Notes under the pieces: model-generated | Seen by the model: the letters and a program-made list of their open reading frames with translations, nothing else | What the model was told of the DNA's origin: nothing | The model's database searches: none | Program-made: the position numbers and the translations under genes | Shown here: piece by piece, positions 1 through 11,520 of the stretch | Layout: each line of letters begins with the position of its first letter | How positions within the stretch are numbered: the stretch's first letter is position 1 | Assembly: GCA_015847255.1 (NCBI GenBank) | Contig: JADLZK010007300.1 | Span: forward strand, 372,001 to 436,000 | DNA from: Hyparrhenia diplandra | Lineage: Eukaryota > Streptophyta > Magnoliopsida > Poales > Poaceae | Direction of reading: 5' to 3' | DNA: 64,000 nt

Positions 1-935
1 ATCTATTGTGAAGACACCTTCAACTGTGGCCAGAAAGATGATACCGAGGTCATCTGCAGAACCAACCACTTGCATATTAAAGAACGTACTGATGGGGATC
101 AATTTCTGAAGATCAATGGCCCCGCATTGTAACCATCGTGCTCCTGCAACTACATCTGGATTAACATTCCTCGACCACAGGCAAATCCTTGTGTCTGAAA
201 TGGTACCAAGACCCAGCAAACCATCCTCCATTGGCACAAGAAAAAGGCCTTGCAAGTCCGCTGGAGCCTGGAGGAAGGATATGTGATTATTGCCCAAGTT
301 GTACTTCAGGATTTCGTCCCGTGAACCAAAGGCTGAAACAAAGTAGATATCATTGCCGATGAGCGTGCTCCGATTAGAGTTAACATGAAACCAGCAGCAA
401 CATCAGGTAATGTATTCCAGGAACCACGGATCTCCAATAGCAAGGCTCCACCAAGACCACGAAGAATGGGCCACTGCAGCACTCCAGATGATCGCAGCCA
501 TGCCCGTGCAATGCACAGAGGAACAAGGGCAAGGCTCCTGTTTGTCAGTGGCGGGGTCCCAGACAACAAGGGCAAGACTCCTGTTTGTGGTGATGGTGGT
601 GGTGGAGGCTTCAAAGAGGTACCGAACGCCTGCTTAGGGAACGGGGAGGGTGTGGTAGTGGCGACGAAGGCAGGTAGGACGCCATCGTCGTCGCCGTCGC
701 GACAGATTCCGCGCCAGCGGTTGTGGAAGAAGCCGAGCAGGGGCGGCGTTCGTCGGTGGAAGGCGAGGTAGCGGCGGCGGAAGGCGGGGTCGCAGAGGAG
801 GCGGCGCCAGGGTTTGCAGGCGAGGGAGGCGCGCACGAGGCCTGCGGGGTCTCCCGGCGGGACGGCGGGACGCGTAGGAGGATCTCCTCAACGAGCTCAG
901 GCGTCAGATAGGACGGCAGACGCGGCGGCGCCATG
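1..935 (-). pseudogene. F-box protein gene, frame-broken, cut by window edge
   Basis: The minus strand starts at an ATG (933-935) and opens with an F-box: LTPELVEEILLRVPP, then after a frame change GDPAGLVRASLACKPWRRLL and DPAFRRRYLAFHRRTPPLLGF. This is the start of the grass F-box family with a C-terminal F-box-associated beta-propeller-like domain; such proteins are substrate receptors of SCF ubiquitin ligases. Family pieces continue in different frames: LVVWDPATDKQ, CDHLECCSGPFFVVLV, then STLIGNDIYFVSAFGSRDEI and KYNLGNNHISFLQAP towards position 1. At least three frame changes (near 855-865, 390-560 and 380-395) and missing stretches separate the pieces. A short near-duplicate (about 27 bp, two copies between 520 and 590) sits at one break. 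The 3' end lies outside the window. Multiple breaks plus lost segments suggest a true pseudogene rather than one sequencing error. Confidence 0.8.
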
Positions 936-1040
936 GCGCCGTCTGGTTGGTGGTGGGAGCGAGGCGACGGTTTGCGTGGAGAAGTGGGGGATTGAGGATA
1001 AGGAAGAGAGTGAACGGGCTGCCGGATGACTGGATCCACC

Positions 1041-2886
1041 GTCGATTGTAGATCAATGGCTCAAGTTTCTTAAGCTTTAGGGTTTCTTTTTTTGGGTCAC
1101 TGCTGGGCCTCAAGGAGAGCAGCCGGAGACTATCTAAAATGGCACGGGGCTGCTTAATGAGTCCCTAGACTATTTAATGTTTTTTTCCTAATTATATGTT
1201 CTTGTCGACTTCTAATCCAATTATTATATTCATGTACCAAAAATATTTTTTATTATAAAATTGATTGCATATATGTCCATAACTCGATACGCAGAAGTTT
1301 GAAAAATTTAGAACCGATTTACTACTTTTATTGTTCAAATGAATTTTTGTGCACTTATAACTAAAACTTGAACTAACTTCCAAAATAAAAAATTAGTTTC
1401 AAAATTTTTGAAACTTCTACTCAATATAGTATGTATACATACTATCTTACTCAAATATTTTGAGCATCTTATGACATCAATACAGTCTAGAGACCTATCA
1501 CTTGTAGTTAGGGTTCTTCGAAATAAGGCTTGTCCTTTGTGAAGCATATATAATATGCCGGTGTCTAAATAACTTTAAACTTTTTCCATAAGCATGTAGG
1601 CCTAAATCATAGCCCCCACACCAAATCTTAGATGTTTATGATTAATTAGGCAATTAATGAATATTTTTGTCCCTCAAAACGAAAGCAAGGTGAGTTGCGC
1701 CTTGAAAATAAGATATTTTACCATCTGGATCGACTAAAATTTCAAGTGATTTTGACAAAATAGTACTACACATCCCTCACAAACGCGTCTCCATGGTGAT
1801 GACGAGGAAGAAGGATGCACAGAAGAAGCTCTACAATGCGGCCCGTACGTAAGCCATCGTCCACCCAATTGGACAAGGCCGATGACGAGGAAGAAGGATG
1901 CACAGAAGAAGCTATGTACCTCTCTATTTTTTTTTTTTGTTTTTTTCCTTCTTCTCCTCCCTACCAACTACTATACTCACCCTCCTGTTGAAACTTTAAA
2001 AGGCAGAAGGGCTAACCCAACTCACGCTGAACACACACAAGGCATTGAAACATCGCACGAGCGACACACTCTCTCTCCGAACACCACTGAAGGTTGGGAG
2101 CCATCTCCCTCTCTCGACCACTTATAAGGCCCTCCACAATGTGTGGCCTAGGTGCAGCCGCAAAAGGAGATAGAAAAACTTGGCACCGCTCCCCAAGGTA
2201 TATCTTACGCTAGGAAAACTTGGAGCGAAGCAAGTAGTTGCGCCGGTGCTTGCTCCATAAGATAAGAATTGTCTAGTACTTGCAAGCTCAGCTAGACACA
2301 TTACTCTTTGTGCTGGTGCTCATCTATTCTTCATGCATGATGTTTCTTTATTCTTGCTCCGTGGGTCCCAACAAAGATGACAGCGATGCTCTACCATTGT
2401 TGCATGCAAAGAGTAGTGCTGGCAATAGTACGTGGGACTTTTTTTTTGGCACCACTCCACCATTGTGGAGGGTCTAACCCTTAGAGTAACAAGTAGTTCC
2501 CCGATACCAAATCCCCAAAAAGAGGACTCCCTTAGTTTCAATTTATCCGTCATTATAAGAATCTTGGAGAGTCAAAAGATATCGTTTTTATAAGTGAGTT
2601 CGAAGATAGCAAACCAAAAGGCAAATACTTTTACTATTGTCACATATCTGTTGCTATTACTTTTTGTTCAACGTGTGGGGATAAATAAAGTACAATTGAC
2701 AACTCTAGTGTCTATTGGATTCTCACAGAATTTATTTTCATAGATATGTACCTTTGGTTTTAAAAGCTTACAAATTTTTTTGTCATACTTCTTGTTGAAT
2801 ATTTCTTGTATGGCAATGGCTAAAATATTGCTCAAATTCTAAACAAGCAACCAACAACATGACACCATGTGTCCATGTCCGGTCAC
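1041..2886. other. AT-rich intergenic stretch with MITE-like pieces
   Basis: No coding sequence is supported here. A direct repeat of about 32 bp occurs at 1801 and again at 1884, 83 bases later. Around 2520-2600 there is sequence typical of Stowaway/mariner MITE ends (ctccc followed by a stretch ending in aatcttggagagtcaaaa), but no matching second terminus was found. Confidence 0.5.
1800..1914. repeat. Short direct repeat, two copies 83 bp apart
   Basis: The stretch beginning gacgaggaagaaggatgcac and running through agaagaagct occurs at 1801-1830 and again at 1884-1913. The intervening bases are unrelated. No function is implied; it is probably a local duplication. Confidence 0.85.
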
Positions 2887-3030
2887 ACTACTGGAAAGTC
2901 GAAATACTCTGACAGTTTTGTTTTGTTTTTGTTTATGACGGTTATCGTCAAAACTGTCAAGGAATTTAATTAGTTTGACAGTTTTGTATTTAGACTGACG
3001 GTTATTTAAATTACACACATGAAAAATAGT
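2887..3030 (+). mobile_element. CACTA-type element, left end only
   Basis: The sequence CACTACTGGAAA at 2887 matches the terminal motif of plant CACTA (En/Spm) transposons. It is followed by subterminal inverted and direct motifs built on TGACAGTTTTG and TGACGGTTAT (2909-3010), the usual arrangement of CACTA subterminal repeats. The matching right terminus was not found in the following 6 kb, so the element's extent is unknown. Confidence 0.6.
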
Positions 3031-3059
3031 CGAGAGGTAAATCATCACCAGCAGATTCG

Positions 3060-3690
3060 TGAGGGGCGCGATATATAAACACAAAAAAAAAAAGCCCAAA
3101 ATTTCCCTTTCACCTCTCCAAACGCCCAGAGGCGGCTATTGCGCCTGCCAAAAATTTCCCTCGCGCCTAGAACTAGACAGAGTGGGCAGGAAAAAAAAAA
3201 GAAGAAAAAACGGCAAACCCTACGCCGCCCGCCTCGTCGGCCGCCCCCACTCGGGGTTAGGGCGGCGCGTCGGCGGCGCGGGAGCGGGGCAGAGGCACGC
3301 TGGGCGGCGCCTATGCGGACGCGAGCGTCGCTAGCCGCGAAATTTCGCGCCTAGCGCGAAGAAATCCCGCACGGAAGCGGGAGCCGCGGCGGAGTGCGCG
3401 CGAAAACTGGCTTCCCGCGGGAGAGATAAGAACGATAGGATGCATTTCCCGCCCGCAATTTGCTCCATCCGCCGGCAACGACAGCATCGACGAGTTCCTC
3501 CCGCCGGAAGACCTTCTCCCCGGAGGTCCTGTGGCCGCCGCAGGAAGGTCGTCATCCGCTCCCCTGCTCCTCCGGTCGTCCCCACCGGCGCACCCCCAAG
3601 GTCAGTCCCCTCCCCTGCTCCTCTGTCCTCCTCCTCCCCTGCTCCTCTTCCTCTTCCCTCCCCCACCGGCTGCACCTGAAAGACTGAATG
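3060..3690 (+). promoter_or_regulatory. TATA-like promoter and GC-rich leader inside a repeat
   Basis: TATATAAA at 3072-3079 is followed by an A-rich leader and an abrupt rise to GC-rich sequence (about 3120-3680) with short overlapping reading frames rich in Arg, Pro and Ser and no recognisable domain. It resembles the first exon of a plant gene. It lies just inside a CACTA-like terminus, so it may be an internal promoter and first exon of the transposon or a captured gene 5' end. No protein product can be assigned. Confidence 0.4.
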
Positions 3691-6480
3691 ACTGAAACTG
3701 TGTAGCATCTGAAAGACTGAAACTGTGTAGTGTAGCAATGTGTCTACTGACCCTATCTCGGCATGCATTACTTCGTGATTTCAATGCCTTTGGTCTGAAG
3801 GTTTGAACTGGTGTCATTGCTTCTCGATCCTTGCATATTTGAGTTCATAACTTCATACCAAACATTGCTACCTGTTTTTTTTTTTCATGTCCCCATGGTC
3901 CAGTGAATTGCTAATATTGATGCTGTACATATACATATCCTACATGGTCTTAGTTACATTTTTTGTGAGTTCTCAAGAGTTGAAATTTTCATGTCAGCAA
4001 TTTTTGTGATGACAGATAGGTGCTTCTAGCTACTCGGGGAATAGGCTGCTTGTGGTTTCTTTTCAAATTCCAAGTTAAGGCTAAGCTGGAAGACATTGAA
4101 TTTCAGGGTTGGTTTTCAAATAAGTTTAATATTTCTGAGATCTTAAATCATTTTTGAGATTACATCATATCTTAAGTCATTTTTGTTGGTAGTCTCTTTG
4201 ACCGTAGTACGCGGAGCCCATGTGTATTGTTCATATGTATGGATGATGTATATGTTTCTAATATTCTTGCCATGGTTGATTTGGTCAGGACGTTCATTTA
4301 GTAATGGTGTTTCTGTGATTATGTTTTTTATGTGCTAATTTTGGGTTGATGCTAGACAAAGAACTGGGCATTCGGTTGCCGGAGCACTGAGAACTATTGC
4401 TAATCAGTAGCTATTCATGTAGATGACAAAATCTTTCTATGCTTCACTACAATTTTCATGATGCTGTGTCTTGCTTCTACACCCACCTGAATAATGGTCT
4501 TTCTTTCTTTGTTTCCAGTTCAGGAGAGAGTTTCAAGAAGCTGAAACGGCTCCTAAAGGTACACACCTAACATTGCACATTTGTGTGTGTGCCATAAACA
4601 TATCTTTGTTAGCATATGGTAATTCAATATCACGTTATGGTTTGATAATACAAATTTGATAAGTAGCACACAAAGTAGAGTTTAGAACACAGCCTGCTTT
4701 CTAATTGTTTTTGTGCGAATTATTACTTGTTGGACTGTTGATAATTGTAAAAAAAAAAAAAAAAAAAAAAAAGTGGTTCTGTATTACTCCAGTTCTGTTA
4801 TGTCTGGCTGTTTACTCCATTGATTCTGCTTCGCTGATGCAAGATGTCATTTTGCTGCTGCATTTCTGAAGTAAAGAAAATGATGTGGCAGGGTATGCAA
4901 TTAACTAGAAGCTAAACTAGAGAACTGAACTAACCTTATGGCAAGCTACTACTCTGATCATCTCAGTGTGTGTTATTCTGAAACAAGCTCCTGTTTTTCT
5001 AATCTAAGCCCTTAATCGCATCTGAAGAAATATGTTGACATGTGGTCGGCCACCTGCTGATCTTTACCATTGGTCATGACGGGTTACTTTGAAGATTTAT
5101 GACCAAATGACGTCCTCATAAATCCTTCTATGGTGTCCCGGGGCAAAATAGTTTTTTTCTTTTATTTTGTCACTTCTCTAATGCTCCCTGCTTTCAACAA
5201 ACATGCAGGACCATGAGACACCGCTCGATCCCCAGTTGCTCATGAGTCTAATTAGACTGTGCTACTAATTTTCACTATGATCGATCCAATTACGTTTCAT
5301 TTTATTTGTGCAGCCCCAGCAAGGCGCTCGTCCATCAGCGCCACTGCGCTGGCTGGCGGCCGTCCAATGGGTCGTGGTGCCCTGTGGCCTACTGGCTTCT
5401 CGTGAGTGCTTGTTCTCCATTCCACTACTTTCCTCGAATTCCCAAATCTCAATACTTGCAAGTAGTACGATATGCCTATATTTTTTAGCACTTGTGAATT
5501 TTTGGTAATGAACTTTCAGATATATTTTCTAAAGATGGCTCAACCTTCCTTCTCTCGTATACTGATGCTAGTAATTGTTGATGGTTATTTCAAGGTAGTG
5601 GCGGACTGGCGGTGGACAGACATTTAAGGTAGCAAGCCTAATGTTTTGTGTCTATGGCAAGTTTTGGAATAACAATGTTATATGGAACAAAAAATGATAA
5701 ACCGTTTATGTTATATCAGGTGTGTTTCATGTTCTGATGGTGCAAAGAGTTAATTTAAGAAAAGTAGTGGTAGCAAGCCAGTGTTGAACCGCATTTCGTG
5801 CTTTCCTTTCCTTTGTGTTTTTTGTTTTTGCTAATTGTGATTTGCTTTGATTATTCTGAAGTTAGTCAATCCAGTGAGTCCTATTAATGACTTTGTGATA
5901 AACCAATACAAGTTGGTAACAAACCTCACACCAGAAAGGACTCAACAACTGATTACTAAATGTGACATTGATCACTTAGATATTTGTCAAACAATAAGCA
6001 TTACCCAGACTAAAATAGTAAAGGATTTGAACTAAATTGATTTTTATTTGGTTGACAACTTGGGTTTATGCCATTAGAACACAAGGGTCAAGAGCTCAGG
6101 GCTGGAAAGGACTTCGATGTGGCTCAAATTTCCTGCATTGGCTTACAGTTATTATCATGTTTGTTTGTGAGCTTTCCTTTCAAGGATATCTCATGGCTGT
6201 GCTGCATATGATTCATATTATAAGGATTTGTGAAATACTTCTTGCCAACCCCCACCAGGTATTCGCACCCCCTTCTCTTCCCTTCCTTCTGTCTGAAACT
6301 GAGCAGCGAACACCCAAACCCTATTCGGATCTGATCTAATTAAAGTTTATATATGTATTTGCCTAATGAATTTGATTTTTCTTTGCAGAAAATATTGAGT
6401 GTACATGTGTACACCATGTTCTTTACCGGGTCTGCCCCTTGTTGTGATGATTGGTTGATATATTTGTTGATTCTTTCAGG
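3691..6480 (+). other. Intron-like, T-rich stretch with no recognised product
   Basis: The stretch is T-rich with several plausible acceptor sites (for example ttgtttccag before 4520, tgtgcag before 5313) and short GC-richer islands such as 5314-5405. It resembles the intron/exon texture of a plant gene, but no island translates into a family I recognise. A pure A run occupies 4749-4773. This may be the body of the element that starts at 2887. Confidence 0.35.
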
Positions 6481-6487
6481 TTCATAG

Positions 6488-6605
6488 ATGGTAGAGACGG
6501 TGTTCATCCCCTCTTTAGAAGGGATGGAGCATGTCAAGGCAGAGAACAAAGTCATTCTTACCAAGCTCTTCCTTGATGTCTGCAAGCAAATCTTGCCTGT
6601 CCTGG
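6488..6605 (+). pseudogene. Glycolipid transfer protein (GLTP) first-exon fragment
   Basis: The 118-nt piece encodes MVETVFIPSLEGMEHVKAEN followed by a segment containing ILTKLFLDVCKQILPVL. This corresponds to about the first 40 residues of plant GLTP1-type glycolipid transfer proteins, small cytosolic proteins that move glycosphingolipids or ceramide phosphates between membranes. The match stops at a possible donor site (CTGG/GTGACT, GT at 6606-6607), where the family continues in the next exon. No later GLTP exon (the lipid-headgroup Asp/Asn/Trp/His residues) appears downstream. The reading frame continues past the donor only as unrelated sequence. It lies downstream of a CACTA-like end, so capture of an exon by a transposon is the simplest explanation. 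Function is unlikely. Confidence 0.75.
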
Positions 6606-7300
6606 GTGACTCATCTGCTTCGCTGTCAGCTGCATATACATTTGGAGTTTTGGATGGTTGCAAACAGTTCTGTGTTCCTTTATGCTTTTGGGATGGAATA
6701 TGCAGGGCACATTAGTACTCATTTTTGTTCTTTTATTTAGTTAATAAATTAGATGAACAAATTGAAATACTTGACATTGGTTTTATGAATGAAATTTATT
6801 TGCACTTTAACTGGACAAGCAGTCATCATAAGCAAGTGCTGCATGCATGTGGTTATCACAGATGTTCACATCCTTTGTCAGATTGTGACAATGAAGATTG
6901 CTAAATATTCTTTTCTGAAATTATTTGCCACAGTTTTGGTCCATCCTTTTATTTGTGCGACTATTAGCTGAACATTAGAAAGGGGTGGGATTAATATATT
7001 TTACGGTTTCCAAGTCTAATTCCTGGATTGGTGCCCTGCTTCTTGGTTATTGGTTTTCATCTTCAGTGTCGTGATGTTTGTGACTTGACTGAAGATCCTA
7101 TTTCATTATTAATAAAGAACAAATGTTTGTTGCTAAAAATAGTGGTCTTTGGAACAAACTAGAATTACCATACGCCTTTTTTCCATGTTACCAATGTTGA
7201 TCTCATTGCCGTTGTGATCCTGAAAATCGTTGATCTAACAATTCTAGCGCTTTTTGACATAGCATGTCGGTCTTTAGTTGAATTTCCATGTTTCCAACTT
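6606..7300. other. Non-coding stretch after the GLTP fragment
   Basis: AT-rich sequence with no supported reading frame or structural RNA. It may be intron and flank carried with the GLTP fragment. Confidence 0.3.
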
Positions 7301-7309
7301 TCCATGTTG

Positions 7310-7850
7310 CTTAGGCCTTGATCCATCACCACCACTGCTGCCATCTTCACCACCACGCCCCCTGCTGCGCCGGCCATGTTCCCCACCATGGTGTCCGGGG
7401 TGTCCACCGCCATCCCCACCATGACCAGCGAACAACTCACCCAATCCCTCATCCACTTCTTGAACAACCTGGCTGCCCTGCAGACCGACGCGTGGCATCG
7501 ATCAAATCCTATCTGGTGGGCTCTCAGAGGCCGCCCCACCCGCCCGCGCCAGGCCGCCACCATCGCTTGCGCTGTCGTCACCACCCCTGCCGTTCTTGCC
7601 GGCATCCTCCACGGGTGCACCCAACCTGACGGGCGCCACCGTCCGCGGGTGTGCCGCTGCACCTCCTGTCGTTCCAAGGCGCCCAACCAACAACGTTGCC
7701 ATTCCCGGGCATCCAGCCAACACAGCTGTAGGGGCGGCGCCCTGCCTCATGGTGCGCCGGCAGGGGCAGCGTCCAGACAACATCGATGGTCCACAGCATT
7801 ACCCTGTGGAGCATATCTGTAGTTTACCTAACACTGAATATCTGTTTAGA
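7310..7850 (+). other. GC-rich coding-like remnant, possibly retroelement gag
   Basis: A sharply GC-rich block sits in AT-rich surroundings. Read with one frame change it gives a low-complexity N-terminus rich in Thr, then SEQLTQSLIHFLNNLAALQT and VASIKSYLVG, followed by a Pro/Arg-rich stretch. The pattern recalls the variable gag-like first product of some grass retroelements, but I cannot tie it to a named family. There is no start context or terminal repeat. Confidence 0.3.
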
Positions 7851-8080
7851 TAAGTAAACTTAAACTGTCATGAATACTTGGCTACAATAGCCCAATGGTA
7901 AGCTTTTGGCTTTTTGACACCATGACGATCCATATTGGAGCCGCACACAGCACTATTGTTTCCATTTTTCATTTTTTTTGTCGCCTTTAAAAAATTAACT
8001 AATGTTCTTTTTTTTTTTTTTGAAGCAAACGAGCATTTCATTACTCATCTGCCACAGCCAAATCGCTGGACACCACACCC

Positions 8081-8566
8081 TCAAGCGAATGAGGTACAGT
8101 ATCCAGGAGATTTTTCCATCCCTGGAAGATTACAGCCTAGAGAGGCGAGTTCATGAGCTAATTTATTACAGGCCCGTGGGCAAAAGCGAATAGAAATGGA
8201 CGACAAATCATAAGCTATAATATGCTTAATTTCTGTAATCAAACCACCAACCGATGACAGCCGGTACTCACCACCTTCAATCGCTGATTTCACCAACTGA
8301 GCATCTGTCTCCAAAACAACCTGGTTGAGACCTAACTGAACAGCCATTCTCAGTCCTTCGAGGCAGCCCAAGAGCTCGGCGTGAAAAGCACTTTGCAGGG
8401 CCGAAACAGCACCCGCGCCTGCTTTCTTCACTGATCCTCTGTCATCCCTAATGACATATCCCCATGCCCCTGCCCTTGTTTGCTCTGAGAAAGAGCCATC
8501 AGTATTTATCTTCAACCATCCACTTTCAGGTTTAGACCAATGCTTTGTCTGACGAGTTTCCGACAA
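8081..8566 (-). CDS. RNase H-like domain of the LINE remnant
   Basis: An open frame of 161 residues runs from an in-frame ATG. It carries the RVT_3/RNase H signature: INTDGSF (first catalytic Asp), HAELLGCLEG (Glu), VLETDAQLV (second Asp) and a C-terminal CNKLAHELASLG. RNase H removes the RNA strand of the cDNA hybrid during reverse transcription. The frame is open, but upstream it meets the 110-bp duplication, so it is not continuous with the zinc-binding region. Similar stand-alone RNase H frames are often predicted as genes in cereal genomes. Here the poly-A tail and adjoining zf-RVT show it is a transposon fragment. Confidence 0.8.
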   Translation of the reverse strand: MSETRQTKHWSKPESGWLKINTDGSFSEQTRAGAWGYVIRDDRGSVKKAGAGAVSALQSAFHAELLGCLEGLRMAVQLGLNQVVLETDAQLVKSAIEGGEYRLSSVGGLITEIKHIIAYDLSSISIRFCPRACNKLAHELASLGCNLPGMEKSPGYCTSFA

Positions 8567-8677
8567 CAGCGGCTTGGCTTTCAGTTCTTGGCTTTCAGTT
8601 TCTTCAGTTCAGTTCTGCCAGCAACCAAATATGCTATGTCCCGGCCAGCTCTTCGACGCCCCTCTTCTCTCCATCGG

Positions 8678-8897
8678 TTTCTCTCTCTCCACCATAACCA
8701 TAGCAATGTCACCACAGTTTGTTGCTGCTCCTGTGTCAATTTGAACACTTTCTCCATCATCTCGATCGGCGAACATGCTTTGGACAATTTCTCTCTCTCC
8801 ACCATAACCATAGCAATGTCACCACAGTTTGTTGCTGCTCCTGTGTCAATTTGAACACTTTCTCCATCATCTCGATCGGCGAACATGCTTTGGACAA
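8678..8897. repeat. 110-bp tandem duplication inside LINE
   Basis: Two consecutive copies, 8678-8787 and 8788-8897, appear identical by eye. The unit is not a multiple of three, so it shifts the LINE reading frame. High identity points to a recent duplication or an assembly artefact. Confidence 0.95.
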
Positions 8898-9406
8898 TTC
8901 AGAGCGTACATCTTCCAAACATAACTCCCTCCATACTTCCCTCACTTCTTTGCACTTAATCAGCAGATGTCCCCCATCTTCATCGAGCCTGCCACATGCT
9001 AATGTCCATTTTTTGATTCGGCGAGATAAGGTTGTCGCATTATTCAGATAGGCTTGCCAGGTCAACAACCAAACAAGTTCCATAATTATTTATTAATATA
9101 TCCATACTAAATAGACAGAATTCTCAATCTACTGAAGCAGAAGACAGCATATAACAAAACGTGGATGAGAACCAAGGGTTTAGGTTTTCCCCTATGATTT
9201 GTTTCAATGATAAATAAGCATAGTAATTCATTACAGTGTCATTAGCTTCTTGAAAAAGCAAAGAAAAACAATTATGCATGGAACGAGCAGTCTTTAGACA
9301 TGGGGCTGCTTCACTGCAGCGCGCCATGAGCAACTCCTATGCTGCTATGCACACCCCCTTTTGCATCACAAACAAAATATCACAAGCTAATTCACCCGCT
9401 GTCTGA

Positions 9407-10831
9407 CTAAAGAAATTTTCTTGGTTCCATACACTCAAAGTGATCAGCTTTAGGAGAACTAGCGATAGACATGCTAAAATCACGTCCGAATGCAAATTGA
9501 GCGCCTTGTGAAGCTTTGTTGTCTAGTTGAAGTCGTCTGCGTTGATTAGACATCCACTTATCACTGCAGTTAATGACTCCAAAAATCATCTCCCTTAACA
9601 TTTTTGCATTCAAAACAAAGAACTTGGCAAAGTCAACATCAGGCTTCATGCCACGATAATTATTGATGACTACTTTTTGAGATGAAGCTCGAGACATTCG
9701 ATTGGATTCAGTGGATCATAGCTCCGTGTATTTTTCATATTCTTTTGTGCGTGAGACTGCAAAAGTGAAACCACCATGAATACAGTTGCTAAATAATACT
9801 TTGTCAGTTCAATATAAATCGTTTTCTAGTTAATAATAGTAAATGCTATATATCAAAACATAGCGTGCATAATAAAGCTACGACGACTTATAGTTTAGGT
9901 AACTTGTAACTGAGGGAGTACTACTTTTGCAGTTTGCTCATCATTATTATATATTATCTCTAATGTGCATTCTAGCATCCAAATGAAAAGGTAAATACTC
10001 ACCGTGATATATAGCTTCTCCACACAAGGGAAACATTTGAGAAAATCAACAACTGAGCCCAGATTAGGTCCTAAAGAGACAAGTGACAAGACCTTTACAG
10101 TTGGCATCAAGGTTGTCAAGCTTAGGGAAACCATTTCCTGGTGGAAATTTTAAAATAAAAACGATACATTAGAGACAATTAATAGGCAAACATAGAAAAG
10201 AAAATTGCAAGATACAAAATATTTGCCGCAACCTGAAAAACTGTAGTTCCAAACACAAGTTCTGATATGCCAGCAGAAAGCATGCCCATTATCTTGAGTG
10301 TAGGTGCCTGTATTACACGAATGGTTGCAGGACCATTTTTGGATCAATCAGTAGCAATCTTTGAAGGCGAGGGGCATCTTCGATGACAAGCTCTTGTAGC
10401 ATGATAGGATTTTTGACTCTATTCCAAGAGGATAAAGCTCTGAAGCTGATGCTCATAAGAGTGGCCAAGTTAATGCGGAGGCAACCAACGCCGACATTCC
10501 CTTCCAACCAAAGGCTCTCTAGAACAGGGCAATTAGACAACATGCAGTGAAGGGCGCCCTCCGATATGGAGACCCTGTGCAGGCTAAGGTTCTTGAGGCA
10601 TGGAAAGTTTAGCGAAAGCGCCATCTCATTGGGGAAGTCGCAGCAGCAAAACTCAGCTACGCAGAGGGTGGGCGCAAAGCGTAACGCTGAGAGCGGCAGA
10701 GGGTACGGCACCTCTGGGTTCTCGAACTCGTAGCTGAACTTGATCTCCTGGAGGCCTGTGAGACTTTGTGAGCGCAACCAGTTGTCGATCTGGGCATAAC
10801 GGTTGCGAAGGCGGATCCTAGAGAGTTCTTC
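9407..10831 (-). pseudogene. F-box/LRR-FBD gene, 5'-truncated, two single-base breaks
   Basis: Three exons are clear on the minus strand: 10831-10233, 10137-10003 and 9756-9407, all with GT-AG borders and phase 0. The protein reads as the plant F-box/LRR/FBD family: RIRLRNRYAQIDNWLRSQSL, LRFAPTLCVAEFC, LKNLSLHRVSISEGALHCML, then ATIRVIQAPTLKIMG, GPNLGSVVDFLKCFPCVEKL and the FBD motif YDPLNPIECLELHLKK, VVINNYRGMKPDVDFAKFFV. Such proteins are SCF substrate receptors. The N-terminal F-box exon is missing: homology stops at about 10831 and unrelated AT-rich DNA follows. Two frame breaks occur, each one A short in an A run (T5 on the plus strand at 10336-10340 and 9674-9678); one extra A restores the family frame in both cases. 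The gene is non-functional as written because the F-box is lost. Confidence 0.85.
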
Positions 10832-11520
10832 CTTTTCTATTTTTTATTTATTATATTAAAATTACTAGCAAAAATGCCGGTGTGAAACGGGAGAAAAAAT
10901 ACACTAAAATCCATTTAACAATGAAAAATTATTTATGAATAAACAAACAATTAACATGGTCTGAGACTTATGTATATTTGATCTTTATTGTTGGTCAACT
11001 ATATCTATTTGTATATACAATTTATGCTCACAATATTCATGTGTAGACAGTCAAGTAAAATATGAATAAAATCATATATATTCATAGTTATACTTTGTTA
11101 TTTGTGAACTTGGAGGTAGGAGGACATTTAACATAATTTTTGTTTGTTTTCATCTTATTCTCTTTTAAATTTTTTTTTTTGGAAATAATTTAATAGAAGG
11201 GGTAGTTTTGACCAGCCTGTATGAATGCACTCAAAACAGTAGAGGCAGGCTTGGGCCGGTGTATCACTGGGATTTTATCCTAGTCAACGAAGACCGATAC
11301 ATTCAATTCAATTTAACTCCAGTGATACGTACAGCATGCAAAACCGCCTCCTACCTCATGCTCCAATGCGAAAGCTCCTTGAGACTCTCTTCCTCTTCTC
11401 GACTTTTCCCATCACATCGCCTCTTCCTTATCGCTAGCTTCATTTTCTCTTCCATCTTTAGCCAAGAGAAAGGAGAACGGACGAGCAGGTGTATCTAGGG
11501 ATGTTTCCTATACATGTGGT
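10832..11520. other. AT-rich stretch upstream of truncated FBD gene
   Basis: The LRR-FBD coding sequence ends abruptly at about 10831. The next bases include an actagcaaaaatgccggtg-like motif that is common in dispersed grass repeats, so an insertion or deletion junction is likely. No gene is supported between here and the CACTA element. Confidence 0.4.

Larger units (their letters stand above)
8008..9083 (-). mobile_element. LINE (non-LTR retrotransposon) 3' end, 5'-truncated
   Basis: The minus strand reads a zinc-binding reverse-transcriptase region (zf-RVT: NNATTLSRRIKKW, CGRLDEDGGHLLIKCKEVRE) at about 9083-8900, then an RNase H domain, then a poly-A tail seen as 14 T at 8008-8021. This order is the C-terminal half of plant L1-type LINEs. 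Endonuclease and reverse-transcriptase cores are absent, as expected from the 5' truncation of target-primed insertions. A 110-bp tandem duplication at 8678-8897 breaks the frame between the two domains. No clear target duplication could be assigned. Confidence 0.85.

Noticed and set aside
7888..7940. tRNA-derived SINE promoter: TAGCCCAATGG resembles an A box, with a gatcca motif about 38 bases later
   Set aside because: The B box does not fit GWTCRANNC at a key position, and no cloverleaf or known SINE head can be built. It may be chance.
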